Below are positions 9,142-19,599 of a DNA stretch of 64,000 bases, in pieces. The DNA lies in NCBI GenBank assembly GCA_028564925.1, contig CM053033.1:202143607-202207606 (forward strand). Direction: 5' to 3'. The DNA comes from Lithobates sylvaticus. Taxonomy: Eukaryota > Chordata > Amphibia > Anura > Ranidae. Numbering within the stretch: position 1 is the stretch's first letter; each line of letters opens with the position of its first letter. The notes under the pieces were generated by a model. That model made no database searches, was not told the DNA's origin, and saw only the letters and a program-made list of their open reading frames with translations. Position numbers and translations under genes: made by a program.

Positions 9142-9747
9142 AGGGGAACCCCGCGCCAAATTTTTAAAAAATGGCGGGGGGGGGGGGTCCCTCCCCAAAA
9201 TCCATACCAGACCCTTATCCGAGCACGCAACCTGGCAGGCCACAGGAAAAGGGGGGACGAGAGAGCACCCCCCTCCTGAACCGTATCAGGCCACATGCCC
9301 TCAACATCCCCCCAAAGCACCTTGTCCTCATGTAGATGGGGACAAGGGCCTCATCCCCACAAATCTTGCCCGGTGGTTGTAGGGGTCTATGAGAGATCAT
9401 TTTGGACAATTCCTTTATTAAAAAAACAAAAAGTATCCCATGAGGTCTATCCATCTTTATTCATGGCACTGACGTAAAAAAAAAACCCAAAAAATTGAAA
9501 AACTCTTTTTGCTGTCTCAACCCGTCTTTTTGCTTTGGAAGCTCTTATATAGTCAAGGGCGGGCCACCCAGTGATGTAAACGGGCTATATAAGAGCTGTC
9601 AAAGCAAAAAGACGTCAGTCGGTGGGATGCCTCCCATGGAGGCAGAGTTTTTCCCATTTTTTTTTTTATCTCGGGACCTGAAGGTATGGATTTTGGGGGA
9701 CCTCCATGACATTTTTTTTTTAAATTGTGGCACGGGTTTCCCCTTAA
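9138..9747. mobile_element. TTAA-flanked MITE (AGGGGAA termini)
   Basis: The element is 9142-9743, with ends AGGGGAACCCCGCGCCA and TGGCACGGGTTTCCCC, between TTAA at 9138-9141 and 9744-9747. It abuts the piggyBac-like fragment and shares its TTAA. An internal hairpin at about 9500-9620 pairs CTTTTTGC...GCTCTTATATAG with CTATATAAGAGC...GCAAAAAG. A related piece appears at about 37795-37840. Confidence 0.75.
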
Positions 9748-10042
9748 AGTGGTGTTTTTGAAAACTTTTGAAAAAACTAACGATTTTCTAATCAATGATG
9801 GGAGAATCGTGCAAGAAATGTAAACAAGAACGAAATGCGTATGTGCAAGAAAAGAAAATTCCCGGAAAGAAAAGAAGATTCCCAGACACGAAAATTATTT
9901 TCTGTAGGAACATGAGGTGAAATTGAAGGTTTGGTTGGTCGAATTTCGAAATCAATGGTGGCACCATCGAATCACAAAATGCACAAATTTTCTGATTTCC
10001 AAAACAACGTTCTTTTGAAATTCGACACGTGTATGGCCAGCA
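9748..10042. other. Unassigned repeat debris
   Basis: A-rich sequence with GAAAAGAAAA and TTCGAAATC words ends in ACACGTGTATGGCCAGCA, which looks like a MITE tip. The partner tip was not found. Confidence 0.35.
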
Positions 10043-10377
10043 TTAGGCCCCATTCTCACCCGAGTGTTTTGTAGCTCAAAACACAAAGTTCCAAAATGCT
10101 CAGGAAGAAAAAAAATCTATTATTATTATCTCCACTACAAATGCCTGAAGCCAAATGCCTGAAGCTCAAAAACGTTTTTGGGCTATTTTTCAGGCAGATT
10201 GGTGCATTGCTGAAAGCAGAAATAGATAGCAACAAATGATGTAAAAGATGATGGTTTTGTCTATTGGCTAATACAAAAAACAACAAAGCAAACTTCAAAA
10301 AAAAAAAAAAAAAAGGGAATTTAAGCACGTGACAAAATGCCTGAAAAACGTGACACTCAGGTGTGAATGCAGCCTAA
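10043..10377. mobile_element. MITE with TTAGGC / GCCTAA termini
   Basis: The left end TTAGGCCCCATTCTCACCCG and the right end AGGTGTGAATGCAGCCTAA are imperfect inverse copies. The interior carries a poly-A tract near 10300. It is non-coding. Confidence 0.6.
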
Positions 10378-10406
10378 ATATCATCCGTTCTGGGTGGATC
10401 GACCCT

Positions 10407-11491
10407 TTAACCACATGCCGACCGGGCCACAGCCAAAAGATGGCTACAGCGCGGTCGGCTTATTCTGGGTGGACGTCCGAAGGACGTCCTCACAGAACCT
10501 CGCTCCTGCGCGCCCCTTGGGGCGCGCACTCGGGAACATCACGGATCACGGTAAACGGTTGCTGATAGCGGAGCGATCACATGTAAACAAACCAGTGTCA
10601 CGGCGTCACGTCATGATGCCGGTTCCGGAGAGATGGGACCAGCGATGTGGGCTGGATGTGTAGTGCCCACAGCGCTGGTCAGTGACAACACTGTGAAATA
10701 CTCTGCCAGCACTGTGCAATACTCTGCCAGCACTGTGCACAATACTCTGCCAACACTCTGCAATACTCTGCCACCACTGTGCACAATACTCTGCCAACAC
10801 TGTGCAATACTCTGCCACCACTGTGCAATTCTCTGCCACCAAAGTGCAATACTCTGCCACCACTGTGCAATACTCTGCCAACACTGTACAATACTTTGCC
10901 AACACTGTACAATACTCTGCCAACACTGTACAATACTCTGCCAACACTCTGCTAACTATGAAACTATGAAACTGTGCAATACTCTGCCAACACTGTACAA
11001 TACTCTGCCAGCACTGTGCACGATACTCTGCCAACACTGTGCAATACTCTGCCAACACTGTACAATACTCTGCCAACACTGTACAATACTCTGCCAACAC
11101 TGTACAATACTCTGCCAATACTCTGCCAACACTGTGCAATACTCTGCCAATACTGTGCAATACTCTGCCAATACTGTGCAACACTGCAACACTGTAATAC
11201 TCTGCCAATACTCGCCAATACTCTGCAATAAATTTTAATAGAAACAAAGAATTTTTTTTTTTAACCGAATTTTCAGTCTTTTTTGATTTATAGCGCAAAA
11301 AAATAAAAAACCCAGCAGGGATTAAATACCACCAAAAGAAAGCTCTATTTGTGTGAAAAAAAGGACAAAAAATAAATATGGGTACAGTGTTGCATGACTG
11401 AGTAATTGTCATTCAAAGTGTGAGAGCGCCGAAAGCTGAAAATTGGTCTGGTTAGGAAGGGGGTTTAAGTGCCCAGTGGGTAAGTGGTTAA
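10407..11491. mobile_element. piggyBac-like TTAA element with internal minisatellite
   Basis: The element is 10411-11487 between TTAA at 10407-10410 and 11488-11491. The tips CCACATGCCGACCGGGCC and GGGTAAGTGG, and the AT-rich part with GCGCAAAAAAATAAAAA and CACCAAAAGAAAGCTCT, place it with the elements at 18660, 28489, 32560, 34705 and 58070, here inverted. Half of its length is a 21-bp minisatellite. It has no transposase. Confidence 0.82.
10690..11232. repeat. 21-bp minisatellite (CTCTGCCAACACTGTGCAATA), about 25 units
   Basis: The unit is mostly 21 bp, with some shorter or longer copies and variants such as ACCACTGTGCA and ACACTGTACA. As 21 is divisible by 3 and the unit lacks stops in several frames, both strands show long open frames (201 codons plus, 268 codons minus, repeating VLAEYCT). 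These are by-products and not genes. Confidence 0.95.
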
Positions 11492-11521
11492 AATGCGCAC
11501 ACACAAAAATTTGATCATAAT

Positions 11522-12196
11522 TAGACATGTGCAATTCGTTTCGTTATTTTTCGTTTTTCGTTTTTTTCTTTCGTTTTTTTCGTTCGTTCGTTTTCGTACG
11601 AATGAACGAATCGAACGAATCCGAAAAACAACGACAATCCAAGAAAAACAAATTAGAAACAACGAATGTACGAATGAAGAAAATCCGAAAAACGAAAAAA
11701 GGAACAACGAAAATAAGCTAAAAAATTCGTACATTCGTAACTTTTTTTTTGTTGAATTGGTAATTTTCCGTGTCACTTACAATGGTGCTGCTTAACGTGC
11801 TTCGAATAGATTGAATGAAAAAATTCGTACATTCGTAACTTTTTTTTTTCGATTCGATTCGTAAATTATTAAAATGTAATAATAGCATACACATTACATA
11901 AAATTATGAATTATGCTCCGATTACGAATCTACGAATGTTACAAATGTACGAATAAATACGAATGCGTCCGAATTTCGAATAAACGAAAATTAAACTAAC
12001 GAAAAAACAAATCAACGAAAAATAACTCTTACGAATGTACGAATCGATACGAATACGAACACAGACGACTTACGAATGTACGAATCGTTACGAATCAACG
12101 GAAACGAAAAAAAAGAAATGAAAATAAACAAATTTTTTTCGGAAACGAAAAAAACGAAACGAAAATAAACAAATTTTTTTGTTGTGCACATGTCTA
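11522..12196. mobile_element. TA-flanked low-complexity 'ACGAAT' element, copy 1
   Basis: The element is 11524-12194, with tips GACATGTGCAATTCGTTTCG and GTTGTGCACATGTC between TA dinucleotides. The interior is almost wholly built of ACGAAT, TTCGT and AACGAA words. A second complete copy is at 60434-61259 and truncated ones at 31605 and 59200. TA flanks suggest a mariner-type MITE. RNA- or arginine-rich frames inside are artefacts. Confidence 0.8.
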
Positions 12197-12198
12197 AC

Positions 12199-13007
12199 AT
12201 AATTGCCCTTTCGGACCAGGAGACTGCCTCCACAGAACACCGTGGTTTAATAAATCGATTCTATTTTCCAAAAAAAAAAAAAAAAAGTCTGCATTTTGGA
12301 CTATTCTTCGAGCAGTGTGGGTTCATCCTCAGCTATTTATTCCTCTAGGTGACAGGATTATAAAGCCTCTGTCATTCCTCTGGATGGGGATGTGTTTGTT
12401 AAACCTAATCTATTTTCTCTCTCTGTATCCTCTGCTATCAGTATAATGAATAGGCAATTAACATGGAAAATAAACGGAATTACCTAAGTATTTAATTTCT
12501 ACTGCCAGAGGGCTGTTACTTGGCAACGCTGGTGAGAGAATTCCCTAGTACACATGCTATTACTGACACGGCTCGCGCCATCCTCTACCCACTCATGCAG
12601 AGAAAGCCGCAGTACTACATCACCTCCCCGGGGGGACGATCAGCACAACGTCCTGTGGCAATACGTCCATATAATGGGGCAATTTGCTGGCGTTTTTGAG
12701 TAGGCGCAAACGATCGAGCATGTTTGTGAATTCTGATGTACTTCTTCATCATCATCATCAAAAAAAAAATCTTTTGTAGTAACTAATAATTGTAGTATGT
12801 TAGAGCAGGTGTGATTACACAGGAGGCTGATTGCAATGCAGGAAATTAATTAACTAAATTAAACATGTGCTAAAGCTGAACGTAGGATCGATCGCCCCAT
12901 CACTGACTGGCTGAAGGAACAGACGCTCCAACCTTCAGATGAAGAGGGATGGGGCTGCCAGATTTTAGGAACAAAAATATGAATTGAAATGTCACACCAC
13001 AACTGAA
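12199..13007. other. Unassigned stretch, candidate single-copy non-coding DNA
   Basis: After a poly-A tract near 12270, the sequence shows no terminal repeats, arrays or match elsewhere in the window. It is of mixed composition with ATTA-type words (AGGCAATTAACATGG, GGAATTACC). There is no recognisable frame. It may be unique or conserved non-coding DNA; this is inference only. Confidence 0.4.
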
Positions 13008-13845
13008 CAGTGATGTAAGTAACTGAGTTAAAATAAACTGAGTTACCTAACGCAGTTACTTTAGAGGGTAACGAGTAATCTAACTGATTACTTTTCCCCT
13101 CATGGTAACTCAGTTCCCATTACTTTGGCTTAGTTACCCCAATTACATCTACCGCCACTAGATGGCAGTAGTGTAATTCCGGTGTCCTGCCGAAAAAGTT
13201 CCCCCGCCGGATAAGGACCCCCTGTACTGCGCAGGCGCAGCACTTGCGCAGTAAGAAGGACTACAGAGCTTCCGAAAATTGCCGAACCTAAACAGCTCTG
13301 AATGAACTCTACACCGCGCAGGCGCAGTTAACATGTAATTGTACGAGGCGATGCCGCACGCACCCGATGCTCGTGCTACTCTGCAAGGGGCGTCTATTGT
13401 GTAACTAAGGGGCGGGTCTAGTATTACTGTAACCAAGGGGTGCATTTATTATTATTGTTATATATCGAGCTCTGCCCATTAATTTAACATTTGCCCTCTT
13501 CTGTAGCCATCCGCCCCTTACACGATATAATAATAATAGACCCGCCCCTTGCTTACACGCTATAACAGATCTGCCCCTTGGTTAGAGTAATAATAGAGCA
13601 GCCCCTTGGTTACACGATATATAACTATAATAATAAATGCGCCCCTTGGTTACAGTAATACTAGACCCGCCCCTTAGTTACACGTATAGAATATTAAAAA
13701 AAAAAAGTCACAATTACTTTGCTGCTTAACTAATTACTTTTCCAATGTAGTAACTGAGTTACTAACGCAATTACTTTTTGGGAGAAGTAATTTGTAACTT
13801 AACTAATTACTTTTTTAAAGTAAGATGACCAACACTGCAACTGAA
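13000..13845. mobile_element. hAT-type element, 830 bp, perfect 8-bp TSD
   Basis: The element is 13008-13837, starting CAGTGATGTAAGTAACTGAG and ending GATGACCAACACTG, flanked by CAACTGAA at 13000-13007 and 13838-13845. The outer arms are rich in GTAACT / AGTTAC. The centre holds GCCCCTTGGTTACA units on both strands, including a nearly perfect 67-bp inverted repeat (about 13399-13467 with 13615-13681). It is non-coding. Confidence 0.93.
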
Positions 13846-14408
13846 AGGTCCGGATATGACTTCATTTCTTTAAGGGTCAGGGGGGACGATTCGCAACCGA
13901 TGATCCCCCCCCCCCCCCCCAAAAAAAATGGTATGGGTTGCTCCAAGGTATTTTGTAGGTAGAAAGAGTGGCAGGACTCAAAAAGAAAATGTATATAAAA
14001 ATATGAAAAAGGTTTATTGAAATACTAGATACATAAAATCAATACATATATGAAAAAAATAGAACATAGAATAGAACACTTTGTATAACAAAATATAACA
14101 ACTACCAAATTGTTGAGACACACAGATATACCCGACAACAGAATCAGATGTGGGTGGTGGTTACAACAAAGCCCCTGATCCCCCAATTACACTGCAGGTG
14201 ATTGACAGCCTCAGCTGTACATGTTTCCCTATGGGACTGTGTGGAGGAGGTGTGTGTGTGCCCATTAGCTCCACTTGGGTCTCAAATTACACTCAGTTCA
14301 CTGCTCTGTGCTGTGCAATGTGTGACATCAGATCCCCACCCACTGTCTTCTGCAGCTCAGAAATGATGTGTAAATTCTTGACTTTGAACAGCTGTAGAGA
14401 AGAGAAGA
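13846..14408. other. Unassigned stretch with C tract and AT-rich retroelement-like tail
   Basis: A C tract lies at about 13906-13921, then an AT-rich block at 13940-14140 (GGTTTATTGAAATAC, ACATAAAATCAATACATATA) that resembles retroelement tails. 14150-14408 is undistinguished. A cysteine-rich frame that starts here crosses into the next element and is not a gene. Confidence 0.45.
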
Positions 14409-14839
14409 CTGCAGACCATGGGTGTGTGCAGGGGGTGTGCCAGGTGCCAACTCTGTGTGGTGCAAATTCCGCCTACTGCCTGGGCTTCACCTGTGTTGCC
14501 GCCCACAGTGCTGCTGGCTATTCTCCTCTCGGCTGCTGCGGGGGATGTTTCAGGATTGAGAGTGGGGGACAGGGCTAATCCATATGTCAATTACTGGTCC
14601 CTTCCTTTTCTAAATGAACACAGTGAACACACTCGCTCACTGTGTTCATTTGTAACTAAAGCATAGTAAACCATGTTTATTATGCTTCTGTTTGCGAATT
14701 AACAGGAAGTTGCTCAGCACAGAGCACTTCCTATTCATTTACTCTCCAGTGCAGCTAAGGCTGCAGAGAAAGGCATGTGTGTTTTAGCTTTGGGGTGCAT
14801 ACCCTAATGCAATAAGCTGCGCACACCTATGATGCAGAT
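14409..14839. mobile_element. hAT-like element with CATGGGTG / CACCTATG termini, copy 1
   Basis: The element is 14417-14831, with tips CATGGGTGTGTGCAG and CTGCGCACACCTATG. The flanks CTGCAGAC and ATGCAGAT agree in six of eight bases, a worn 8-bp duplication. A short hairpin of GAACACAGTGA lies inside. The inverted copy is at 45032-45423. Confidence 0.75.
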
Positions 14840-14919
14840 AAACAGGTGCAACTTATATAGGACGATTTGTTTCATCTCTGTGTATCCCGAGGCCAATCAC
14901 TTTAGCAGGTATGTGTAAA

Positions 14920-15160
14920 GCCCCATACACACTATCAGATTTTCTGCTTATTTTTGTCTTCAGATTTACCAAAACCATATAATATGAGGTCAAACCTTAG
15001 GAGTTTCAATTTGTATGCAATCAGGCAGGCCCTTGCACTACATGGTTTTGGTAAATCTAAAGACAAAAATCCAATAAAATCGAATTTTGTCATAAATTTA
15101 AGCCAAAATGTATTCTGCTACATGTCTTTGGTAAAAAAAAATCCCGTTAAGTGTATAATA
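14920..15160. mobile_element. MITE-like hairpin repeat
   Basis: TTTGTCTTCAGATTTACCAA near 14955 is the imperfect inverse of TTGGTAAATCTAAAGACAAA near 15048, with outer CCCCATACACAC resembling other MITE tips of this window. The right end is not clear. Confidence 0.45.
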
Positions 15161-15400
15161 ATTGGTTTGTGTGATCACGGACAGATGTACGCAAATGATC
15201 ATGTACAGATGTGCTCAGGTGATCACCTTCACATGTGTGCAGATAATCATTGGGACACGTGATTTTACTGGGACATATGTGGGGGACAGGTGTTTTTGGG
15301 GACGTGTGTGGGGACATGTGTTTTGAGGACATGTGTTTTGGTGACGTGTTTTGGTGACATGTGTTTTGGGACATTGTGTTTTACACTGTGTGTTACTATG
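15160..15400. repeat. Short degenerate tandem repeat (GGGACATGTGTTTT)
   Basis: From 15165 the word GATCAT...ACAGATGTG recurs, and from 15255 to 15375 a 15-18 bp unit GGGGACATGTGTTTTG is repeated about seven times with variation. Confidence 0.7.
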
Positions 15401-15445
15401 CTGGTGATCAGTGTGTAAAAAGCTCATACACACTGATCACCAGCC
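15400..15445. repeat. 18-bp perfect hairpin
   Basis: GCTGGTGATCAGTGTGTA is followed by a 9-base loop and its exact inverse TACACACTGATCACCAGC. It is probably part of the surrounding repeat family and not a terminator, as there is no gene here. Confidence 0.85.
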
Positions 15446-16205
15446 GGCTGCACCGATCCGCTCTCCTCACCGACAACTAATGTGAGAGGAGAGCCGATCT
15501 CCTAGCAACAGACTCTCTGTTTACATCACATTGCGGCTGTGATTGGACACGGCCATCATGTGATCAGGAGGGCCAATCACAGAGCCCTCCTGCCGATCTG
15601 AGATGCGCGGTGTACGGGTGACACAAGCGCATCGGATCATGCTGCTGCGCGGGCGCGCGCACGATCCCCCTCCTTCTGAGAAATATGGGAAATACCAGAA
15701 TCGTAAACAAAAGCCAGGCCGAGGCCATACACAGGGGGATCAGACGATGGGTAAGGATGGGGAACCAGCAGGAGAGGATGGATGGGCTGCAGAGCAGGGA
15801 TCCAAGGCAAACAGGAGACAGGAGGGACAGGATGGGCTTGGGATCGGGAGAGATCAGGTCGGGTCAGATGCAGGCTCAAGGTCAGCGTACAGGCAACAAG
15901 GTCAGGGCACATGGAGAGCGCAATACCAAGGCAAGCATGTGAGGGTTTGCCGGGTATTTATAAGACTGCCAGTGATTAACCTCACATAACAGCTGAGCGC
16001 AGAAGGTGCTGTCTGCTCCACACTGCCGGAGTACACCCGCTGGTGGACACCGGTACTACGGCCCAAGGATCCAACAGTGCCACCAGCAGGTAAGTCCTCT
16101 TATTACAGGCCCTGGGTGTTAGAAGACACCCGCTGGTGGACACTGGTACTGCGATCCAAGAGACCAACAGCACCACCAACGGGTGGACCTTTTCATGACA
16201 GAGGG
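15446..16205. other. LTR-like or leader-like repeat sequence, unassigned
   Basis: GC-rich sequence has many GGTCAGG and CAGGCAAGG words and a 58-bp direct repeat (16033-16090 and 16126-16183, starting ACACCCGCTGGTGGACAC). The style recalls LTR-retroelement flanks at 23818 and 31341, but no TG...CA ends with duplications were found. Overlapping frames have no recognisable domain. Confidence 0.35.
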
Positions 16206-16880
16206 GCACAGAAGCCTTTCACCTCTCAGGCAGAACTTTGACTTTGAAAATTCTAAAATTGTTACTGGTTCCCTGTTATCCTCACCAAGAGCATTTCTAA
16301 ACAGGTATTATGCGATTATAAAATGATTATAAAAATCAACTAAATTGGCTGATATTATTATAATAACCCAGACTAATGAGCTGGCATTATAAGTCCCGCC
16401 GTGTAGCAGATCGGGTTGTGCATTAAATTGATTCTGTTAGCTCGTGAGCAGCAATGAATAAGGCCTATTGTAATATGATCTATTGAGTGAAAAGCTGATG
16501 TTCAACGCTGAATAATGTAACACATGTAACAAACCTGTTACTGAGGTCTACAGAATTAATCTACCACACCAGCACAATATATCCTCTGTTACTGAATAAA
16601 GTGATTGCTTGCAGAGAACTGCCTAATAACACTTGGCGGAGCTTACCGCTATAAATCCGTGATAAAGTGCTGTCAATGTGGTATCTTAAAGCAAAGCCGT
16701 ACCTTGCTAATGCAGGGCACAGTAATAAGTTTACTTGATGTCTCACCTCTTCAAGGACCTTAGTTACCTTTCCTGCACCCCCCGCTGCCCCGTTTGTATG
16801 CTGGAGCCCTAAGAAATACCCTCATTAAAGCAGTGGTGAACCCAAAACCAAAAATGCACTATATTGGGGGAGGGTAGCGT
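16206..16880. other. Unassigned stretch, candidate single-copy non-coding DNA
   Basis: There are no arrays, terminal repeats or matches elsewhere in the window until the palindromic element. It is AT-leaning with words such as GCATTAAATTGATT and ATTAATCTACC. No gene is recognisable. Confidence 0.4.
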
Positions 16881-17309
16881 AATGCCGCGTACACACGAAG
16901 GGACTTTTCCCGCCGGACCTAGTCCGGCGGACAATCCGCCGGACTTTCCAGCTGGCTTCGGCGGACTAAAAAGCAAACGGACTTGACCACAAACGGTCGC
17001 GCTAAAAGTCCGGCGGTTCACGCAATGACGTACAGCACGTACAACGGGACTAGAAAAAGAAAAATACTAGAAAAATACTTGCTACCGAGCATGCGTCCTT
17101 TTTGGTCCGCCGGACCATACTACAGACGACCGTATTGTCCGCCGGACTGCCAAGTCCAGCGGGTAATTTTAAAACAAAACTTAAAACTTTAGTCCGCCGG
17201 ATTTTTGGAAAAAAAGTCAGTCGGAGGCCCACACACGAGGGGATTATCCGGTGGACTTGGTCCAGCGGACAATCCCGCGGGATAATCCCTTCGTGTGTAC
17301 GCGGCATTA
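16880..17309. mobile_element. Palindromic element, GC-rich 'CCGCCGGAC' subfamily
   Basis: The element is 16883-17306 (424 bp), with tips TGCCGCGTACACACGAAGGG and CCTTCGTGTGTACGCGGCA. The outer ten bases equal those of the 8101 copy, but GGTCGG is replaced by AAGGGA and the spacers are CCGCCGGAC words. The core TGACGTAC is retained at 17026-17033. The flanks are TAA and TTA, which fit a TA duplication. Confidence 0.82.
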
Positions 17310-18655
17310 GACTAGCAGATTTAGACGGCCTTGACTAACAAATTATAGCCGAACTCCAGCTAATGTTTTTTTACAGTTACAGCAAACAGTTTGGTAAGTT
17401 ATCAATATATTACATTTTTTTTTTTTTTGATACTGCTTTAAGTTCAAACTTTACCTGAATTAGAAAAGCTACCAATGTGAGTGTAGGCAGATTTATGTAT
17501 TGTCTCAAAGTTACCTTGTGAGTCTTAATTGGGTCATGGGTTTACTGCAGGTCAGGCTGGATGACTCATACAGGCAGGTCTCTGTGCCTCCTGCTAGTTC
17601 TGGAAGTTTGGAGACATTTCTAGAAGCTGGAGGGTGGAGAAAAGGAGGGTTGAAATGCATACTTAGGGGAGTTTGGTCAATCCCCAGGCAGTGAGCCTGG
17701 CAGGACCAGAGAAAATTCAAAGCTCAACTCACCAACCAGTCTGCTTACCAACCAAATGAACCTATCCAACAGTCTGTGTTAAAAACAGGGGTTTAGTTAG
17801 CACACATTTGCAAACACATGCCTAAGCTGCGAGGCCTCTTCATGGCACCCTGTGTATTGCTTGCAGTCCTAACACTACTAAATTTATGAGCGTCTCCACA
17901 GAGGGAGCACATGCATTCTAATGGATAGATAAGTGGCAGGTGGGCCTGGAGGTAGCCCAATCCTCCTTAAAGGCATAGGGGCACACTGGACACCCAGCAC
18001 AATGGCAGCAGAGGTGCCCAGTGTGTCCCTAACCAAATTTACACCAATAACAAAGAGATGGCTCCTGCCCCCACCTTCAACTGGCCTTCACAGCAAGGAG
18101 TACATGGAAGGGCAAACGCATGAAAGACGAAACCAGAGAAAATTCCCAGCTCAACTCACCAACCAGTCTGCATACCAACCGAATTAACCTGGGCCTGGCA
18201 GGGTGGCTGAGCGAGCCCATAAATAGGGATGAGTCATGCCAGCAGAGCAGTCGGGTGGAAGATGGAGTGCTGAGGAGACTGTCGTGGCCCTAGAGGGGAA
18301 CCCCTGGTCTGGGGGGGGGCAGGAGGGGGCTCTACCTCAGGCTGACTTGGGAGGATCCTGACAGCAGTGCGTTTTGAAAGGAATGTTTCCTAAGAAGCAG
18401 CAGGGAGCAAGGAGGACAGTGTGAGTACATCAGCACATTCAGGGACCTACAAGGGAGAGACTGCCACATAGCAAGCCTTTCTGGAAGACAGAATTGTGCT
18501 TAATCTCTCCTTTCGCTTGCTCTGAGAGATCTTCAGAGCAATCTGGTGGTCTGGTGAAGAGGCAGCCAGGTGGGCTGGTATTTCCTGCAGTCAGTAGAGC
18601 TGGGATCAGTGTCTACAGAGGAGTTGAAAATACTCCGGTATGCAGCCTACAACAG
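17310..18655. other. Unassigned stretch with a 60-bp direct repeat
   Basis: After a poly-T tract (near 17418-17428) comes mixed sequence. About 17703-17762 and 18126-18190 share CCAGAGAAAATTC, AGCTCAACTCACCAACCAGT and TACCAACC. The composition and leader-like sequence (18200-18650) could be an old retroelement flank, but no terminus is supported. No domain is seen in any frame. Confidence 0.4.
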
Positions 18656-18659
18656 AATT

Positions 18660-19133
18660 GATTGCTGTATAAAATGACAATGGTCCCAAAAATTTGTCAA
18701 AAATGTCCGATGTGTCCGCCATAATGTCGCAGTCACAATAAAAATCGCTGATCGCCGCTATTACTAATAAAAAAAAAATTGCAATTTTTTTTTACCAAAA
18801 ATATGTAGAAGAATACGTATCGGCCTAAACTGTGGAAAAAAAATGTTTTTTTATATATTTTTGGGGGATATTTATTATAGCAAAAAATAAAAAATAATGC
18901 TTTTTTTTTCAAAATTGTTGCTCTTTTTTGTTTATAGCGCAAAAAATAAAAACCGCAGGGGCGATCAAATACCACCAAAAGAAAGCTCTATTTGTGGGGA
19001 AAAAAGGACGTCAATTTTGTTTGGGAGCCACGTCGCACGACCGCGCAATTGTCAGTTAAAGCGACGCAGTGCCGAATCGCAAAAAGGGGCCTGGTCCTTT
19101 GGCTGCAAATTGGTCCGGTCTGAAAGTGGTTAA
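18660..19133. mobile_element. piggyBac-like TTAA element, inverted, truncated
   Basis: It carries the family blocks in inverse: ATATGTAGAAGAATACGTAT, TTTGTTTATAGCGCAAAAAA and CACCAAAAGAAAGCTCTATT. It ends at TGAAAGTGG before TTAA (19130-19133). About half of the standard 950 bp is present; the other terminus is lost near 18660. Confidence 0.82.
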
Positions 19134-19319
19134 AGGGGCATTTGTATCTTTGATTATCAGAGACTGTCAGTGTTCAGGAAGAGGACAGTTCTGGAGCGTG
19201 TACATAGCAACTAAGTTGCCCCTATTTTGTTGCAAGTCAAGCTGGGCATCCCATAGTTCCTATACTCAGAGATGCTCGGAGACACTCCCAGCTGGATGGG
19301 GTGGGTCGTAAAGTGCGTC
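19134..19319. other. Unassigned short stretch
   Basis: No gene or clear repeat boundary is seen. Confidence 0.4.
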
Positions 19320-19599
19320 AGAGCACACGAAAGTGTCAACAGTTCCCGAGTGTCTCAGAGTGTCTCCAAGCGTCTTTGAGCGTCTCAGAGCATCTCTGAG
19401 TTCTCCAGGAAGTGCTAGGAGCCACCAGCACCCCCGCACCTCTGGCCACATACAGTACTGCATACACCAGCAGTGGTTATGGAACAAATCATCTGAGTTT
19501 CCATTATTTCTTATGGGAAAATGCTTTGATATACGAGTGCTTTGGATTACAAGCATGCTTCTGGAACAAATTATGCTCTTAATCCAAGGTATTACTGTA
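19320..19599. mobile_element. TA MITE (CAGTGGAACC family), partial copy
   Basis: The right end, GTGCTTTGGATTACAAGCAT ... AATCCAAGGTATTACTG before TA (19598-19599), matches 5218-5278. GAGTGTCTC words further left match the interior of the 4832 element. The left tip is missing. Confidence 0.65.

Noticed and set aside
10606-11412. 268-codon minus-strand frame with VLAEYCT repeats, and a 201-codon plus-strand frame
   Set aside because: By-products of a 21-bp tandem repeat inside a non-autonomous transposon.
14150-14578. Cysteine-rich 142-codon frame resembling a small secreted protein
   Set aside because: It crosses the boundary of the hAT-like element at 14417, lacks a signal peptide, and the family copy at 45032 does not preserve it.
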